Below are positions 1 to 32,300 of a stretch of 64,000 nt of DNA, piece after piece. The notes beneath the pieces were generated by a model. The model made no database searches and was not told the origin of the DNA. It worked only from the letters and a program-made list of their open reading frames with translations. Position numbers and translations under genes: made by a program. The stretch's first letter is position 1. The number at the start of each line of letters is the position of its first letter. The stretch comes from Bugula neritina (lineage: Eukaryota > Bryozoa > Gymnolaemata > Cheilostomatida > Bugulidae): NCBI GenBank assembly GCA_964035545.1, contig OZ037769.1:2201001-2265000 (forward strand). Direction: 5' to 3'.

Positions 1-634
1 ACAGTAACAGTAACAGTAACAGTAACAGTAACAGTAACAGTAACAGTAACAGTAACAGTAACAGTAACAGTAACAGTAACAGTAACAGTAACAGTAACAG
101 TAACAGTAACAGTAACAGTAACAGTAACAGTAACAGTAACAGTAACAGTAACAGTAACAGTAACAGTAACAGTAACAGTAACAGTAACAGTAACAGTAAC
201 AGTAACAGTAACAGTAACAGTAACAGTAACAGTAACAGTAACAGTAACAGTAACAGTAACAGTAACAGTAACAGTAACAGTAACAGTAACAGTAACAGTA
301 ACAGTAACAGTAACAGTAACAGTAACAGTAACAGTAACAGTAACAGTAACAGTAACAGTAACAGTAACAGTAACAGTAACAGTAACAGTAACAGTAACAG
401 TAACAGTAACAGTAACAGTAACAGTAACAGTAACAGTAACAGTAACAGTAACAGTAATAGTAATAGTAATAGTAATAGTAATAGTAATAGTAATAGTAAT
501 AGTAATAGTAATAGTAATAGTAATAGTAATAGTAATAGTAATAGTAATAGTAATAGTAATAGTAATAGTAATAGTAATAGTAATAGTAATAGTAATAGTA
601 ATAGTAATAGTAATAGTAATAGTAATAGTAATAG
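1..634. repeat. Hexamer satellite, (ACAGTA)76 then (ATAGTA)29
   Basis: Positions 1-456 are 76 perfect copies of ACAGTA and 457-630 are 29 perfect copies of ATAGTA, followed by ATAG. The array continues beyond the left edge. The two blocks differ by one C/T and meet at one point without interspersion. It lies where R1 should continue toward its 3' exons. Confidence 0.98.
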
Positions 635-1031
635 CTCTAAATGATAGTGAATAATAAATCAATTATATGTTAACAGAACACAGAGGCTTCACAAAATTCG
701 AAAGTTGATTCAGCAATAAGTTTGTAAATCTAAATTAATAAAAAGATTACTATATATGGGTTTGGGTAAATTAAAAATGGCAATGCATATATTGAATTGC
801 CTGAAAAGGCAACATTCCATGTAGTTGTGCCAATTCTAATATTTCATTATAATTTTTTTATATAAAAAAGCACATTTTATAACATTGCTGGCATTTCCCT
901 CACAGTGCTGCAATATCTGATTGTTAGTGTCGTAAAAAGTTAATATATATGATCATTTTATAGCAATTAGTAAAAGTTAATGCAAATAAATTAAAAGTAA
1001 ACATTGAGTTTAGTGTTGTAGAAGTAAGTAC
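635..1031. other. R1 intron or flank, nothing else seen
   Basis: AT-rich sequence between the satellite and R1 exon 19. R2 has its exon 14 at the matching distance (about 350 bp past exon 13); I find no counterpart here. Confidence 0.6.
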
Positions 1032-20525
<19,494 letters not shown>

Positions 20526-20880
20526 GATGAAGTCATGTACTCTTCTTAGAGTAAGTAATAGTAAGTATATTGATGTACCATGTGTACAGTCAACTAGTAG
20601 TTTATCCTATCTGTTATGTTGTTAATTCCATTTATCAAGAGTGTGTGTTTGACTTGAAGAAACAGAGTTGATAAGCAACTTCCTTCTTGATGTGTCACAC
20701 ACTTAGTTGTGTTTATTCAGTTTAATTTGTTCAGTGAAAGTATTGGACTGTGCAAATTTTCAGTGCAAATAAAGTGCATCACAAAAGAGCATTGAAAGAG
20801 TAAAGATAAGTGAATGCTAAAGCAAACATTCTTTAGAATAAAAGAAAGCTATTCTGTTTAGGTTCATACGTTAGCTAACT
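20526..20880 (-). promoter_or_regulatory. R1 putative promoter and 5' UTR block
   Basis: About 350 bp directly upstream of the R1 start is clearly similar to the same position of R2 and R3, including a stretch around 20680-20760 (CTTCCTTCTTGATGTGTCAC and TTAGTTGTGTTTATTCAG as read on the plus strand) and one at 20810-20880. Similarity fades farther up in the 2.4-kb spacer, while exon 1 itself is also conserved, so this is the best candidate for shared promoter elements. The TATA-like site seen in R2 and R3 is not preserved here. Confidence 0.5.
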
Positions 20881-22962
20881 ATGATAAAAAAAATTTGTTA
20901 GATAATGAAGTTATATTTGTGTTGAAATTGAGTAAAGAAATATATAATGAGGTATAGAAAGATGGAAAGAGGAAGTTTGATTTTATATTGCAGATCGTGA
21001 GAATAAAGTAAACAGACAGCGTCTAAATTAAACTATATTACTTGAGGTGTGTGATATCTTTAGCTTGGGTGATATTTGAATATTATATGGCAACAATTTG
21101 CCACAAAAACTAAACTACGTGAAAAAATAAAGACGCAAAAGTAAATTAAACTACATTATCATGCAGTAGTAATATTTTGACTCAGAGGTTTGACAATATA
21201 TTGCACATGGAGAGCTTCAAATTTGAAGTAGAACTGGAAAAGTAAACATATAACTTTATAGCAATTGACCCTTGTATATCATTTATAGTTAATATTACGT
21301 ATATACAAACTATACTTTCGTAATAGATGCTGAAAAGATGTTAAATATGTAGATATAAAAAAAGGTCTTAAATACTGATAAGAAAAACTCTGTGCAACTC
21401 AAAGCTGTTGTTCCAGAAAGTAAACTAACATCCTTGGTTGCTGACACTCAAAGTACTAATCATAGAGCAACACTTAGAAACATAGAAAGCTGCTATAAAT
21501 ACGTGGAAACCCAAACGATACAAAGTTGACCCTCGAAGCAACTCTCTCTAACATAATAATGGTAATTACTTTATCAAATTTATGAAAGTTATAAGCAAAT
21601 CTAGAAATAAAGAAAAGCATGGCTTGCAGATCTTCCTATAAGTATTTTTTAGACTAAGATCCATACTTACAAATTAGACATGCAACGGTATACCCTTATA
21701 GCTTCAAAGCTAATAAGATACAAGCCTATCTGCAAGCTATGGCTATTTCTAAGCTATAATAATTTCTGAGATGAGTTTTCGGATTAACTCATAATATACA
21801 TAATTATACTGATTCAATTCAATTGTGAATTATGTTACCTAACATCATGTATAACTAAATATATACATTCATAGAACATTGAAAATAAAATATTATGTAT
21901 ACAAGTAGAGATGAAGCATATTGTTTTGAGAAAGCCATCACAGCAAAGGCCTATTAATAGAGTTTACACAAGCTTTTAAGCATAGTTGCTTTGTTTGATT
22001 GATAAGCTTGATTGATAAAAGTGTTTTGAATACGGGGATTAACTAGAAATTGATGACAATGAACTTCAAAAGTGAACTATATTGTAATTTAAGCACATTG
22101 AGTTATGTCACTGGTTAGCTGTTACATAATTGCTAGTTATACTTAATTATTTTAAAGAGAAAGTATCAGTGGAAAGAACTAGTTACATGTAATGATAGCA
22201 CACAGATTATGAGTAATTTGACAATTATGTTGACATAATTTGTTGTTTACTCTATTGACAACTTTCTCATAGCAACCAACCACAGTGGTAATCTATCTCT
22301 TGTCTGGTGTGAATTATACTGGTATTTATAATTACAATCATATTTACTCAATATTGATAGCTAGCAAATAACAAGGAAGTTAGCCTCCATCTTAACACTC
22401 AATGTAAACATGTCTAACTTCCTCATTAAACAAAAATAGCTCTAGCACAGCTTTTATCCCAACCAATTGGACTGAAAGTTTCACTATGCCTCATCTTCAA
22501 GGAGATTTTCCCAATTCAATTAGTAGAAAGTTTTCTAAGCAACTTATAGAAGTAGTATGAAGGCTGGTCACCTCCTTCTTAGGTTTAGGACACAGTATTT
22601 GTACATTACAAAGAGAGCAGTGTAGATATGAACCTGCTATAAGTATTTTAATCAGAGAAACTTCAGTAAAAACTTACTGCAAACCCATGATGCAGTTCTG
22701 CAGCTTTTGTTAGCCAAAAATATGTAATTATGAGCAAAGCATATCATTATAGTAGTATTATGATTTCTATTGTGATTTATGTAAGAAGTTGCAAAGAAAA
22801 TATGAGCAGATACAAGTAAAAATAATGAAAATCAAACTACCAATATCATATAAATAGAGATATCATATAACATGTACTCTAAAACAGTAAGCAATATAAT
22901 GCATTTAATTTTAGTTATCCTTTATAAAATTGGTTAATATAATATACTCTAATGCCATGAGT
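20881..22962. other. Spacer between R1 5' end and R2 3' end
   Basis: About 2.1 kb without a gene. The part nearest R1 keeps some similarity to the R2 and R3 upstream regions (for example near 20940-21000, GTATAGAAAGATGGAAAG). The part nearest R2 should hold its 3' UTR; I see no confident canonical polyadenylation signal. Confidence 0.5.
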
Positions 22963-23327
22963 TTAACATTGGTCTTGCATATTCTGATAAAGAGTAGTAT
23001 TAGGTGAAAGGTTGTGTACAGTATGAACTACTTTCTCATAGTTATGATCCTCAGTTACTGTATTCATACTTTCATATGTTGGTGCTGGATTCTTGTCACC
23101 AGAAACCTCTGCATATTCTGGTACATCTGTACTTGCTCGTTGTATGGAACTTAGATCAATATCTTCGTATTCATCAGATTTCTCTAGTCTGGACTGCCTT
23201 TCCCTAGTAGAAGTTGATCTTTTAGCTCTCCATCTCTTTTTCAATATAACAGTCATTGTGATGGTGACCAGAATCAGCACACCACTTGAAACTCCAACTG
23301 ACAGCCCAATGACCTTGGCTGAAACAC
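22963..23327 (-). CDS. R2 last exon: TM segment and tyrosine tail
   Basis: The exon begins GVSAKVIGLSVGVSSGVLIL, a TM of about 25 residues stopped by KKRWRAKR. The tail holds five tyrosines in SH2-type contexts: YEDI (Y1158), YAEV (Y1176), YESM (Y1189), YEKV (Y1201) and YQNM (Y1218). YxxM suits PI3K p85, and YxN suits Grb2-type adaptors. YESM and YEKV are separated by 8 residues, an ITAM-like spacing with Met/Val in place of Leu/Ile. It ends QNMQDQC and TAA at 22963-22965. The last 70 or so residues are nearly identical to R3. Confidence 0.85.
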
Positions 23328-26300
23328 CTAGAGAATGCATAAAATACCATGTTAACTGCATTTTACAACATACATAGCCTATAAAATATTTACTTTTTTA
23401 ATATTTTTTTTGGAGTCCAATTGAAAATTCTTGCAAGAAAATATTTTCTTTTGTTACATGTCTATACTCTAGAACAGAGGTTTGTTCACCTATACCCTCT
23501 GAGATTACAATAATGATAACATTTTAACTTCAACAATATCAAAACTATTTGTGATGAAATGGAGACACGATAAAACGATGATGGGTGTAAATACATGCTT
23601 TACCTAGCTTTTTACAGGTTGGTATTCCTCCTTTCCACTCAACTGCTCCATTATCATCGCCACATACTATTTCAGGTTGACCAGTAATGTAGAATCCTTC
23701 TTCACATGAATACAGGGCTGTTGTACCCACACCCCAATCTTTATCTAAACTCAACAGTCTAGCATTCTCTACTACAGGTGGCGCAGAGCAGTAACTTTCT
23801 TCTAGAGCTGTAACATTAGAAAATAGCTTCTATATGATGCAGTTTAAACACTCATATTAAAACTTTAATCTTACAATCAACTGTCATCGAAAGATAGTTA
23901 AGCCATTTGTCTTTAGAAAATGATTGGTTCTTACTTTTCATTTTTTACAAACCTTGTTTATGGCATCTAAAACAATTTCATCATTTCCCACCAATGCTTT
24001 CTAAGTATTTTTAGATCCTTCCAATTCCATGCAGGTGAGAAAACGTTTAACATAAAGGTTAGGCTGTGTGCTCTCAAACTAAAGCTTGAATTTTGCTCAT
24101 TTATCAAAGCTAACATGAACGTGATAGATCACCTGTATACTGCAACAAAGGACTGCATTAATTAACTTACCCAAATACACTGTGATAGGATCTTCAAAAT
24201 ACTCAGTAAGTACAGTGCCATCCTGAAGCAAAAACCATGCAATTAAAAAGCATGTTATGGCTATGGTATGAACTATATAAAGCTACGTATCATAATATAA
24301 CATAAAGTTTATAGATATAAAAAAGAGAATGTGCTTAACATTTGCAAAATCTGACAGTGGCTACAGATATTAACACTTTATTATTATTTTTTACAAATTC
24401 ATACATAACATGCATGTGCAAATTATAAACCAATCATTATAAGATTTCGATATGATATAAACATCACAGCATAATTATTAATTATTATCAATTTCATAGG
24501 CATGTAAGAGAAGAAAAGCTGCAAAGGAAGCACACAAATAATCTCCAAACTTTACCTCTATTTGTACTGTAACTGCCTGATATATCTTATAGTCTTGGTT
24601 TGGTTCCAGTGGTGCATTATAATAGTCTTGATATGTCTTTCCATCTCCAACTCTGAAGTCATACCCATCACTATCTACTAGAGAACTGTCAATCTCTGCT
24701 GTTATGTAACAATCTGGGTCAATGTCACATTCTGGTGGTAGTTGGACAGATGATCTCTTCTTTCTCTTACTTGTTGATGTCTCTTTTTGGACAACAAACA
24801 CATAGGAACTGCAATAAAAATATATTTTCAAATAAAAAGAAAATTTAGGCTCTGTAATTTATAGAAATACAAACAATTAAAGAAACAGTTGTGTGAACAA
24901 GAAGCATCTTGAAATAATAATACAAAGTGATGGAATCATTCAATATAAGTAACTACATTTACAAACAACTGGCGTTAATTTTTATGCTTGAGTAAAAAAC
25001 ATTAGAGTATGTACTAAATATTTTGCAATTCAGGGTATATTGGCATACAGTGATAGTTCTAGAATTGATGGAATTATTATTACAACTGATCACCAAGAAA
25101 TATATGTATTTTTCATGAACCAATATTACTGTACTATATTGTTCTACTTATAGTTTCTACATCTCATAACTATATACTGATTACTAAACATTTGTTGTGA
25201 TTGATTTTAAGAATACCCAATATATATAACCAATATAGAAATAAGATCATCGTATTATTATACTCCCTTTGATGACTATAATTTGTTGACTAGTGTGACT
25301 ATAAGATTCAAATTAAGACCTTGGTTTATTGCTTTATTTATTTTAAACACTGATGTTTTGGATAGCTTTTGCTACTCACACAATATAATTTCCATTTAGT
25401 TACAAAATGTATAACTAAAGCAATTGACAGGAGAAAGACAGCTGTTATTGTCTAATATTTAGCACAAACTAGCAATGAGCAATTACTAGAGGTACATTGG
25501 GGCATTCCAGTATTTTCAACGATTAAATAAACAAAAGCTGAAAAACAGTTATTCAACAGTTCTTCCTCAGAGCGCTCTGCTTTATGCTTCAAAATACATT
25601 TTTAATGCTTGTCAAATTTGTTATGCAAAAATGGCTACTCAAAAAATATTAATTAACATCATATCCTTAAGCTGTGAGAGTGTGCAGTAGACTCTAGGTT
25701 AACATGAAAAAGCTACTCACTCTGGTTCTTTGTTATCTAGTGTGACTTGGTATACAGTTATCTCAAAGGATGTTCCACTATTTGCAGCAACTTTTAATTC
25801 AGCTCTGTCACTCTGTCTCACTACAAACCAGTGAAACATTATAATAAATAAACTTGCTTTACTATGATATGCAAATATAGGAACAAATTAAAATAACACA
25901 ACAATATCTTCAGCTAGGCTTTATTAATTTTTGAGAATTAATTTAACCTGCTATTTTAGTGTATCCTGTTTGTGAAGTCACTGGACTCTCCCCAGCACTG
26001 TTTATAGCCCTAGCACTACATGTTACTTTCTCAGCTGATCTGAATTCACAAAGGCTAACTGGTTGTTTATCTGTTGCTAGGATACTTTGATTGTTTCCTT
26101 CTTCAAGGTTGGCATAGTCACAGGTATACTAATATTATAAATATAATAAATGTAATAATGCAATTAATTAGAAAGTATTTGCATATATATATATTCTTTG
26201 AAATTTTTATTTATGCAATGACAGCAGTGAAATATATAATTTTAAATTACATTTTTCGACATTAAAATAGAGATACGGTTATAATGTAAATAAATACTAT

Positions 26301-29300
26301 ATTATTATATCATCAAACTACCACTGAAACATTCACTGAATAGATTAAGTTGAACGAATCACCAACCTGATACTCAGTGATAATACCATTGGGTTTATCT
26401 GGATCCTGAATGGTCAGATATACACAGGATTCATTAAGTTCTATTGATAGACTTGGACCATTATAAGGAGCTGCAAATAGTGTTATACTATACATATACT
26501 ACAAAGTTTTAGGTAACCAATAATTACCGTTATTATTGCTATGAGTTATAAGCACCGAAAATAGGTTCAGTATTACACTGTGCTAATTTGATAGTGCAAA
26601 AAGCTCAAACTCTAACTAAATAGTATCTACAAGCGACAATTTAAAAATCTGTAGGTTTTTGCATAAATTAGAGCAATCAAGTTTAGGCATAGGAGATGCT
26701 AGATTAAATATTAAAAATTCAATTTTTTTGTAATTTTAAAAGAAATAACAAAAAGTCAATAAAAAGAAGTTTAGTAGTTGGTATGGAGTTTGACATACCC
26801 AGTTCAGGTGTTGTGATGTAGCGAGGTTCTGCAGAGGATTTATTGAGGGCGTTGTTTACAGCTATCAGTATAATAGTGTAGTTAGTGTATGGATCCAAGT
26901 CTTCTAGCACTTGCTGTCTTGTCTCAGCGGCAGCATATTTCCCATAGAAGATCTGCTGCTTATTGAGTTTTATAGTCAGATCATAGTGTGAGATTGTATT
27001 ACATGCTGGATGTGATTCCTAAAATTAACAACAATTCGCAGAAGTAACAAACTAATCAATTAAAAATAGTAAAGTTTGTAATAGACAAATGCAATAATAA
27101 TAGCATAAAACGGAAAGAAGCTAAAAAACTTCAAATACTTTTTCAAAGTAATTGGGTCCAAGAGCATTTTCATTACTCAATGGATAAACATTCAATCAGT
27201 GTTTTCATGCAGATAGCTCTGAACATTGTTTATAAATTTAGATGTACTTGCTTATCTATATTGATGTCTAAACAAACTGATTGTGTTAGTGAGTGCCAAC
27301 ATACTTTCCATGTGATTATTAGTCCAATACGTTCTTTCTCCATAGTCACGTGTGTGTAGCTTTGTGTAGAATATTCCGGAATAGATGGATCTGTAAAGTT
27401 AATAATAACTATCAACTTGATACATAATTATATAATTGCCCTTACGACTATCCTGTGGCTTTCATAACTAGAGCTTCCTTGAAAATGCGGCTCTAATGTT
27501 AAGAAATCAGTTTCTTCAAACATTTGCTAAACAATAAAATGAATAAGTAGAAATAGGGAGTGTTTGTAGAAAGATTATACCCAACAAAGAGTATTGAAAG
27601 GAGATTGTCTAAAAATAATGGTTCTATTGTTATATTTATTTGATACTTTTAAATTAGCAAAAAATTAACAACTCTATACTTAGAGTATTTTATAAATAGT
27701 TAAGAGCATTCAGTGATTTTGTAATAAATTTCAAATTTTGCATTTATTCTACAGAGGTCTTTTTTACATTAAAAAGTGTCATAATCACTTATTTTTGATT
27801 TGCAACATAGTTTCATTGACTAGTTTAAAAAAGATTACTTACAGCCACAAGTGATTCTAACATCTCCAGTAGCTTCAGGTCCATAGCCAACTTCAGTACC
27901 ACCTTTAATTTCATATGTTACCAGATCTCCAGCTTTATAACCACAGGCTAAGTAACTATTCTCTGTTTGTACATCTGTGTAGTTCATCCATTGGGGAGCT
28001 GATTTGCCACTTATGTAGTATCTGTGCTGTAAATCATACAATCTTCTGTTAGTTTTTAATATGTTGTTCACATTGTCACTCTCTGCATTAAATCTTCATT
28101 TGGCTACTTTTTTAATAATCTCTCAAATTTTTAGTTATAAGCACATGTTAGTGATGTTGACATCAAGTTTTTGAGTAAATTTTCTAACAGTATATTCTGT
28201 TGAAGCAGAGTAACAAAAAACTTAAGAAAAAAGCCAGAACTATTGAAATTTATAATAAAACTATACTGACTTTTATCTTGTAATAAATTGCCAGCCCCTA
28301 TTAATTGTTCTGGAAAGTTCTAGTAACTGTGTGCTCCAGTATCACAATTACTTATTGCGTGCCATTTTGAATGCTGTAATTGTAACTAAGTTGAGGCAGT
28401 TTTCTAATGCCTAAGTATTGCGATTGTGGTTAAAGCTTTCAGCGTAATGTAATTGCACTAAAATACGAATTTCATAGTTATCTCCTTTTTGCTATTTTTA
28501 TAGTTTTGTAGCAATACTGAAATTTTGTTTTCTGAAATTCGGAGTCCCAATTTTTGGACAACAAAGGAGTATTTTGTGTGTGTGCTCTTTGTTCCGTTTG
28601 TATGAAAGCAGGCTATAGTTTCCAGTGTAGATTCAGTTTACCACTGAAGCTTGCCTGTTCAAGAATACACTTATATTCTGCAATAAAGATGGATTCTACT
28701 GAAAACTATTCTGCATCTAGTTCTCTCTTACTTAGTTACATTTAACCCACAAAGTTATACTACAATACTACAATATCTCATATTTTACAAATGATTGCTC
28801 ATGGTATACATGTATACCTAGTACAAAAATTTATAGCAATCTTGCTGCATGCATGCAGCAAGATTGCTATAAATTTTTGTACTAGGAATTTTTCCTATTT
28901 TGAACTACAATTTATGTTTGGTTTATAAGTTATTCATTTTCACTATACCTGATATCTGTTGATGACTCCATTAGGTTGACTTGGAGAACTCCATTGTATG
29001 AATATACAGCTTTCATTATAGGACTCATTCCTCAGTATTACAGGAGAATCATATGGCTCTAAATGACCGTGAATAGTAATATATTATATAACTTCTGAAA
29101 GCACTCGAAGCTTTACATCTAATTTTAGTGCTGAAGTAGCAATTGTAGAAAAGTTTATTCAGCAATGAGGTGTATAGATGAAAATTACCTGACATATGCC
29201 AAATTTCCATATAGGTGTACAGGCGATAAGAAGTGTGTATTATAGAGAAATAAAATTACCTCGTGTTTATGTGCTATTAAATTTTTTTTAAATGATTTAA

Positions 29301-32300
29301 ATGAACCTAAACAGAATTAATTAGTGTAAGTCAAATTAAGGGTTATGTCAATACATTAAAACAGAATGTTAATTTAGCAACAATTGCGAAAGTAGGTAAC
29401 ACTTTAAATACCTAGTTCCCAGGTTTCAATAACCAACGTGGTTTCTGTTGTCAGATCTTCGTTATTAGTAACCTTGACTTGTATTGTGTAGTTCTTGTAT
29501 GGTAGAAGGTTGTTGATGTAGCTGTTGTGATTTAAATAGACTGTGGAACTGTTCAGTTTGAATTCTCTTGACTTAACTCCCCCACAATTGAGGTTGAAAT
29601 CCTACAACAACAAAAGAACATGCTATTTGCTGTTCATAGGCATAACATGTGAAGTCATAACAAATTGTCCAATGAAACTGTTTACTACATACCTCAAGAG
29701 GAAGGCTAAATTTGACTCTAATCTCTCGTCTGTTTGATCCACCTGGAGTATATCTACTTTGAATCAGGTACTTAGAAAGATCCGTTGGTAGGGCTGGTGC
29801 TGCAATAAAAGCAACGGATAGTTTTTTAGAATATAATTATAATATCTCATTTTATAGATATCTGATCAATTTTTACCAGATTAAAAATAATATGCTATAT
29901 ATCTTACAATATTTAGATTTGGGGAAAACTAGTAGAAAACTGAACCTTGAATTTTTTTCTAGCATCAGATTAAAATATTTATTTATGGTATATTTATGGT
30001 ACTTGTAGCGTTTTGATCATTTTTTATTATATTACACACTACTATATACACAGGACAATTCATCACCATTCTTCCTTATACTCACTTAGCTACTCACTTA
30101 GCTACTCACTTAGCTACTCACTTAGCTACTCACTTAGCTACTCACTTAGCTACTCACTTAGCTACTCACTTAGCTACTCACTTAGCTACTCACTTAGCTA
30201 CTCACTTAGCTACTCACTTAGCTACTCACTTAGCTACTCACTTAGCTACTCACTTAGCTACTCACTTAGCTACTCACTTAGCTACTCACTTAGCTACTCA
30301 CTTAGCTACTCACTTAGCTACTCACTTAGCTAGTCACTTAACCACAGCTTTTTTTAAACCACAAATAGCTTTGTTCTCAATATTACAATGCAATGATTTT
30401 TGCTACCAGAATAGCTGTCAGCTTTTTATAGCTTGTAGCCAGAAATTATAGTAGCTGAGTTATTTTATGCCTTCATGCCAGTCTGATGCTTTTCTCTACT
30501 GACTGTTGTAATTCTCATTAGTCATTTTTGATTTTGTACATTATACTTGTAGATATTTAAACTTTCACTATCATAACTTTATATATTTTATTCTAACTCT
30601 CCCCAGGAAGGGTAATAGAAGTATGTAGCACATTGTTATGCAACAATTTTGTAGTGTTTTATGTTATATTTTTCTTGTCATCAATGTCTCTATAATTATT
30701 AAATTGTATTATTGTAGTTTCACGTTGGTTACCAGTTGGTTTCAATAAACATCAGCAAAACTCCAGCAGTGCAACCTATTACTAATAAACTTGGGTAGAA
30801 GCTACAGTAGTAAAGCAACAAGCTAGATCAATGTATAATGGTATTGGCACCTGACTCACCAGCACAATCTATTGTCACACTGTCTGTAGATATTTCACTA
30901 TCTTTATACCCTTGGGAGTTACTCTCTCTTCTAGCTCTAATATCACAGATTACTGGTTCATATAGCACATATCCACAGAGTTCCTTGTTGTCAGGGACTT
31001 TCGACCATTGCTGATTTCTGCACCTTATCTGACATTGAAAAAAGCTAATATATATACATTGTTGCACTTTATTTTCTGTTTCAATTGAAATTATAGGTAA
31101 TCTTTCTATTTACAATTTATGTCATCATGCAATTATAAATGTTCATTGTTGCTTTACCTGGTATACTAATCCACTCTTTGGTCCATTAGGATAGAGTACA
31201 GGGTCATAACTCAGACTAATACATGTGGAAGATAGAGCTGTTAGTTTAAAGTTTCTTGGTGCTATTTGAGGAGCTACAAAGAGATGGTAGCATAATTGGC
31301 TAGATCTGTTTTTAAAGTAAAATTATATTTATTAATAAATCAACAAGACTGAATAAATTGTTAAATTAACTCTTCTCATTAACATAAAATAAAACTCAAC
31401 TTTAACTTCGATTATTTTCTAAACCTATGATTGGTGCATCTTATTGTTTGACTTTTTATCAATAATTATTTTCTCTAAATGACAAATACAGTGTTAATAA
31501 AATTAAAACAAGCTAAAGTTCGTCTGCTAATAAGAGAACAGAGGCTTTTTACAAGTTTCTCTGGGAACATTTGTATTTCAAAGTTGTCTCCCCTTAGTCG
31601 GGCACGCCGTAGTCTCCATGATATATAGAACAAGCACATAAATTCAGTAAAAATTTAAGGTTTGTGTAAAGACTGTTGCTAGTACGAGTTTCATTTTTCT
31701 GAGATTAATATTTTGGCATAAGCACACAGATTAATTTTTTTCAAAAATCTTGAGAAAAATTAACTTCAAATCATGTTTGTGGTTTTGGTTACTGCATGTG
31801 CAAGCTGAATTGGCATCTATAATTAATATAAATTCCATCAATCATTTGTTATGCTGGCTCTCATGTTCAATTCATAGCTGTTGACCTTTCAACTCTTTGG
31901 TCAGAAACTGATATTAACACAGTCTTAGAGCTCTGCTAATGAATGAAACAGCAGATTAGCTGTGTTAGCATTTTCAATTAAATATACTTACACACTTACG
32001 TTATGTGAGTAGCTAGACTATAACCTCAGCATCCATCATTTTCACAAAAAAGCATTCTCATAAAAATATAAGTATAATTATGTTAAATAGACAGAGTAAA
32101 TTTGTAGCATCAAAATGATCTGTGATATAGCATGTGCACTTAACTATACTTTGAAAAGTTTGTGCTACATTATGTTCAAGGGACTGTGAATGCTTTACAT
32201 AGTTTAATGTCAACAGCTATAAATTGAACATGACAGCCAGCATAACAAATGATTGATGGAACTTATATCATAGTTGCCAAATCAGCTTGCTCATGCAGTA

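Noticed and set aside
1-634. Telomere
   Set aside because: ACAGTA/ATAGTA is not a telomere-type unit (TTAGGG-like) and it grades into gene sequence at 635.
22963-23327. Tyrosine phosphatase or kinase domain after the TM
   Set aside because: The last exon encodes only about 90 cytoplasmic residues and ends in a stop shared by R2, R3 and R4.
30079-30330. CRISPR-like array
   Set aside because: Pure tandem repeat with no spacers, in a eukaryotic intron.
30013-30333. Frame of SYSL repeats
   Set aside because: Artefact of the 12-bp minisatellite in R2 intron 11.
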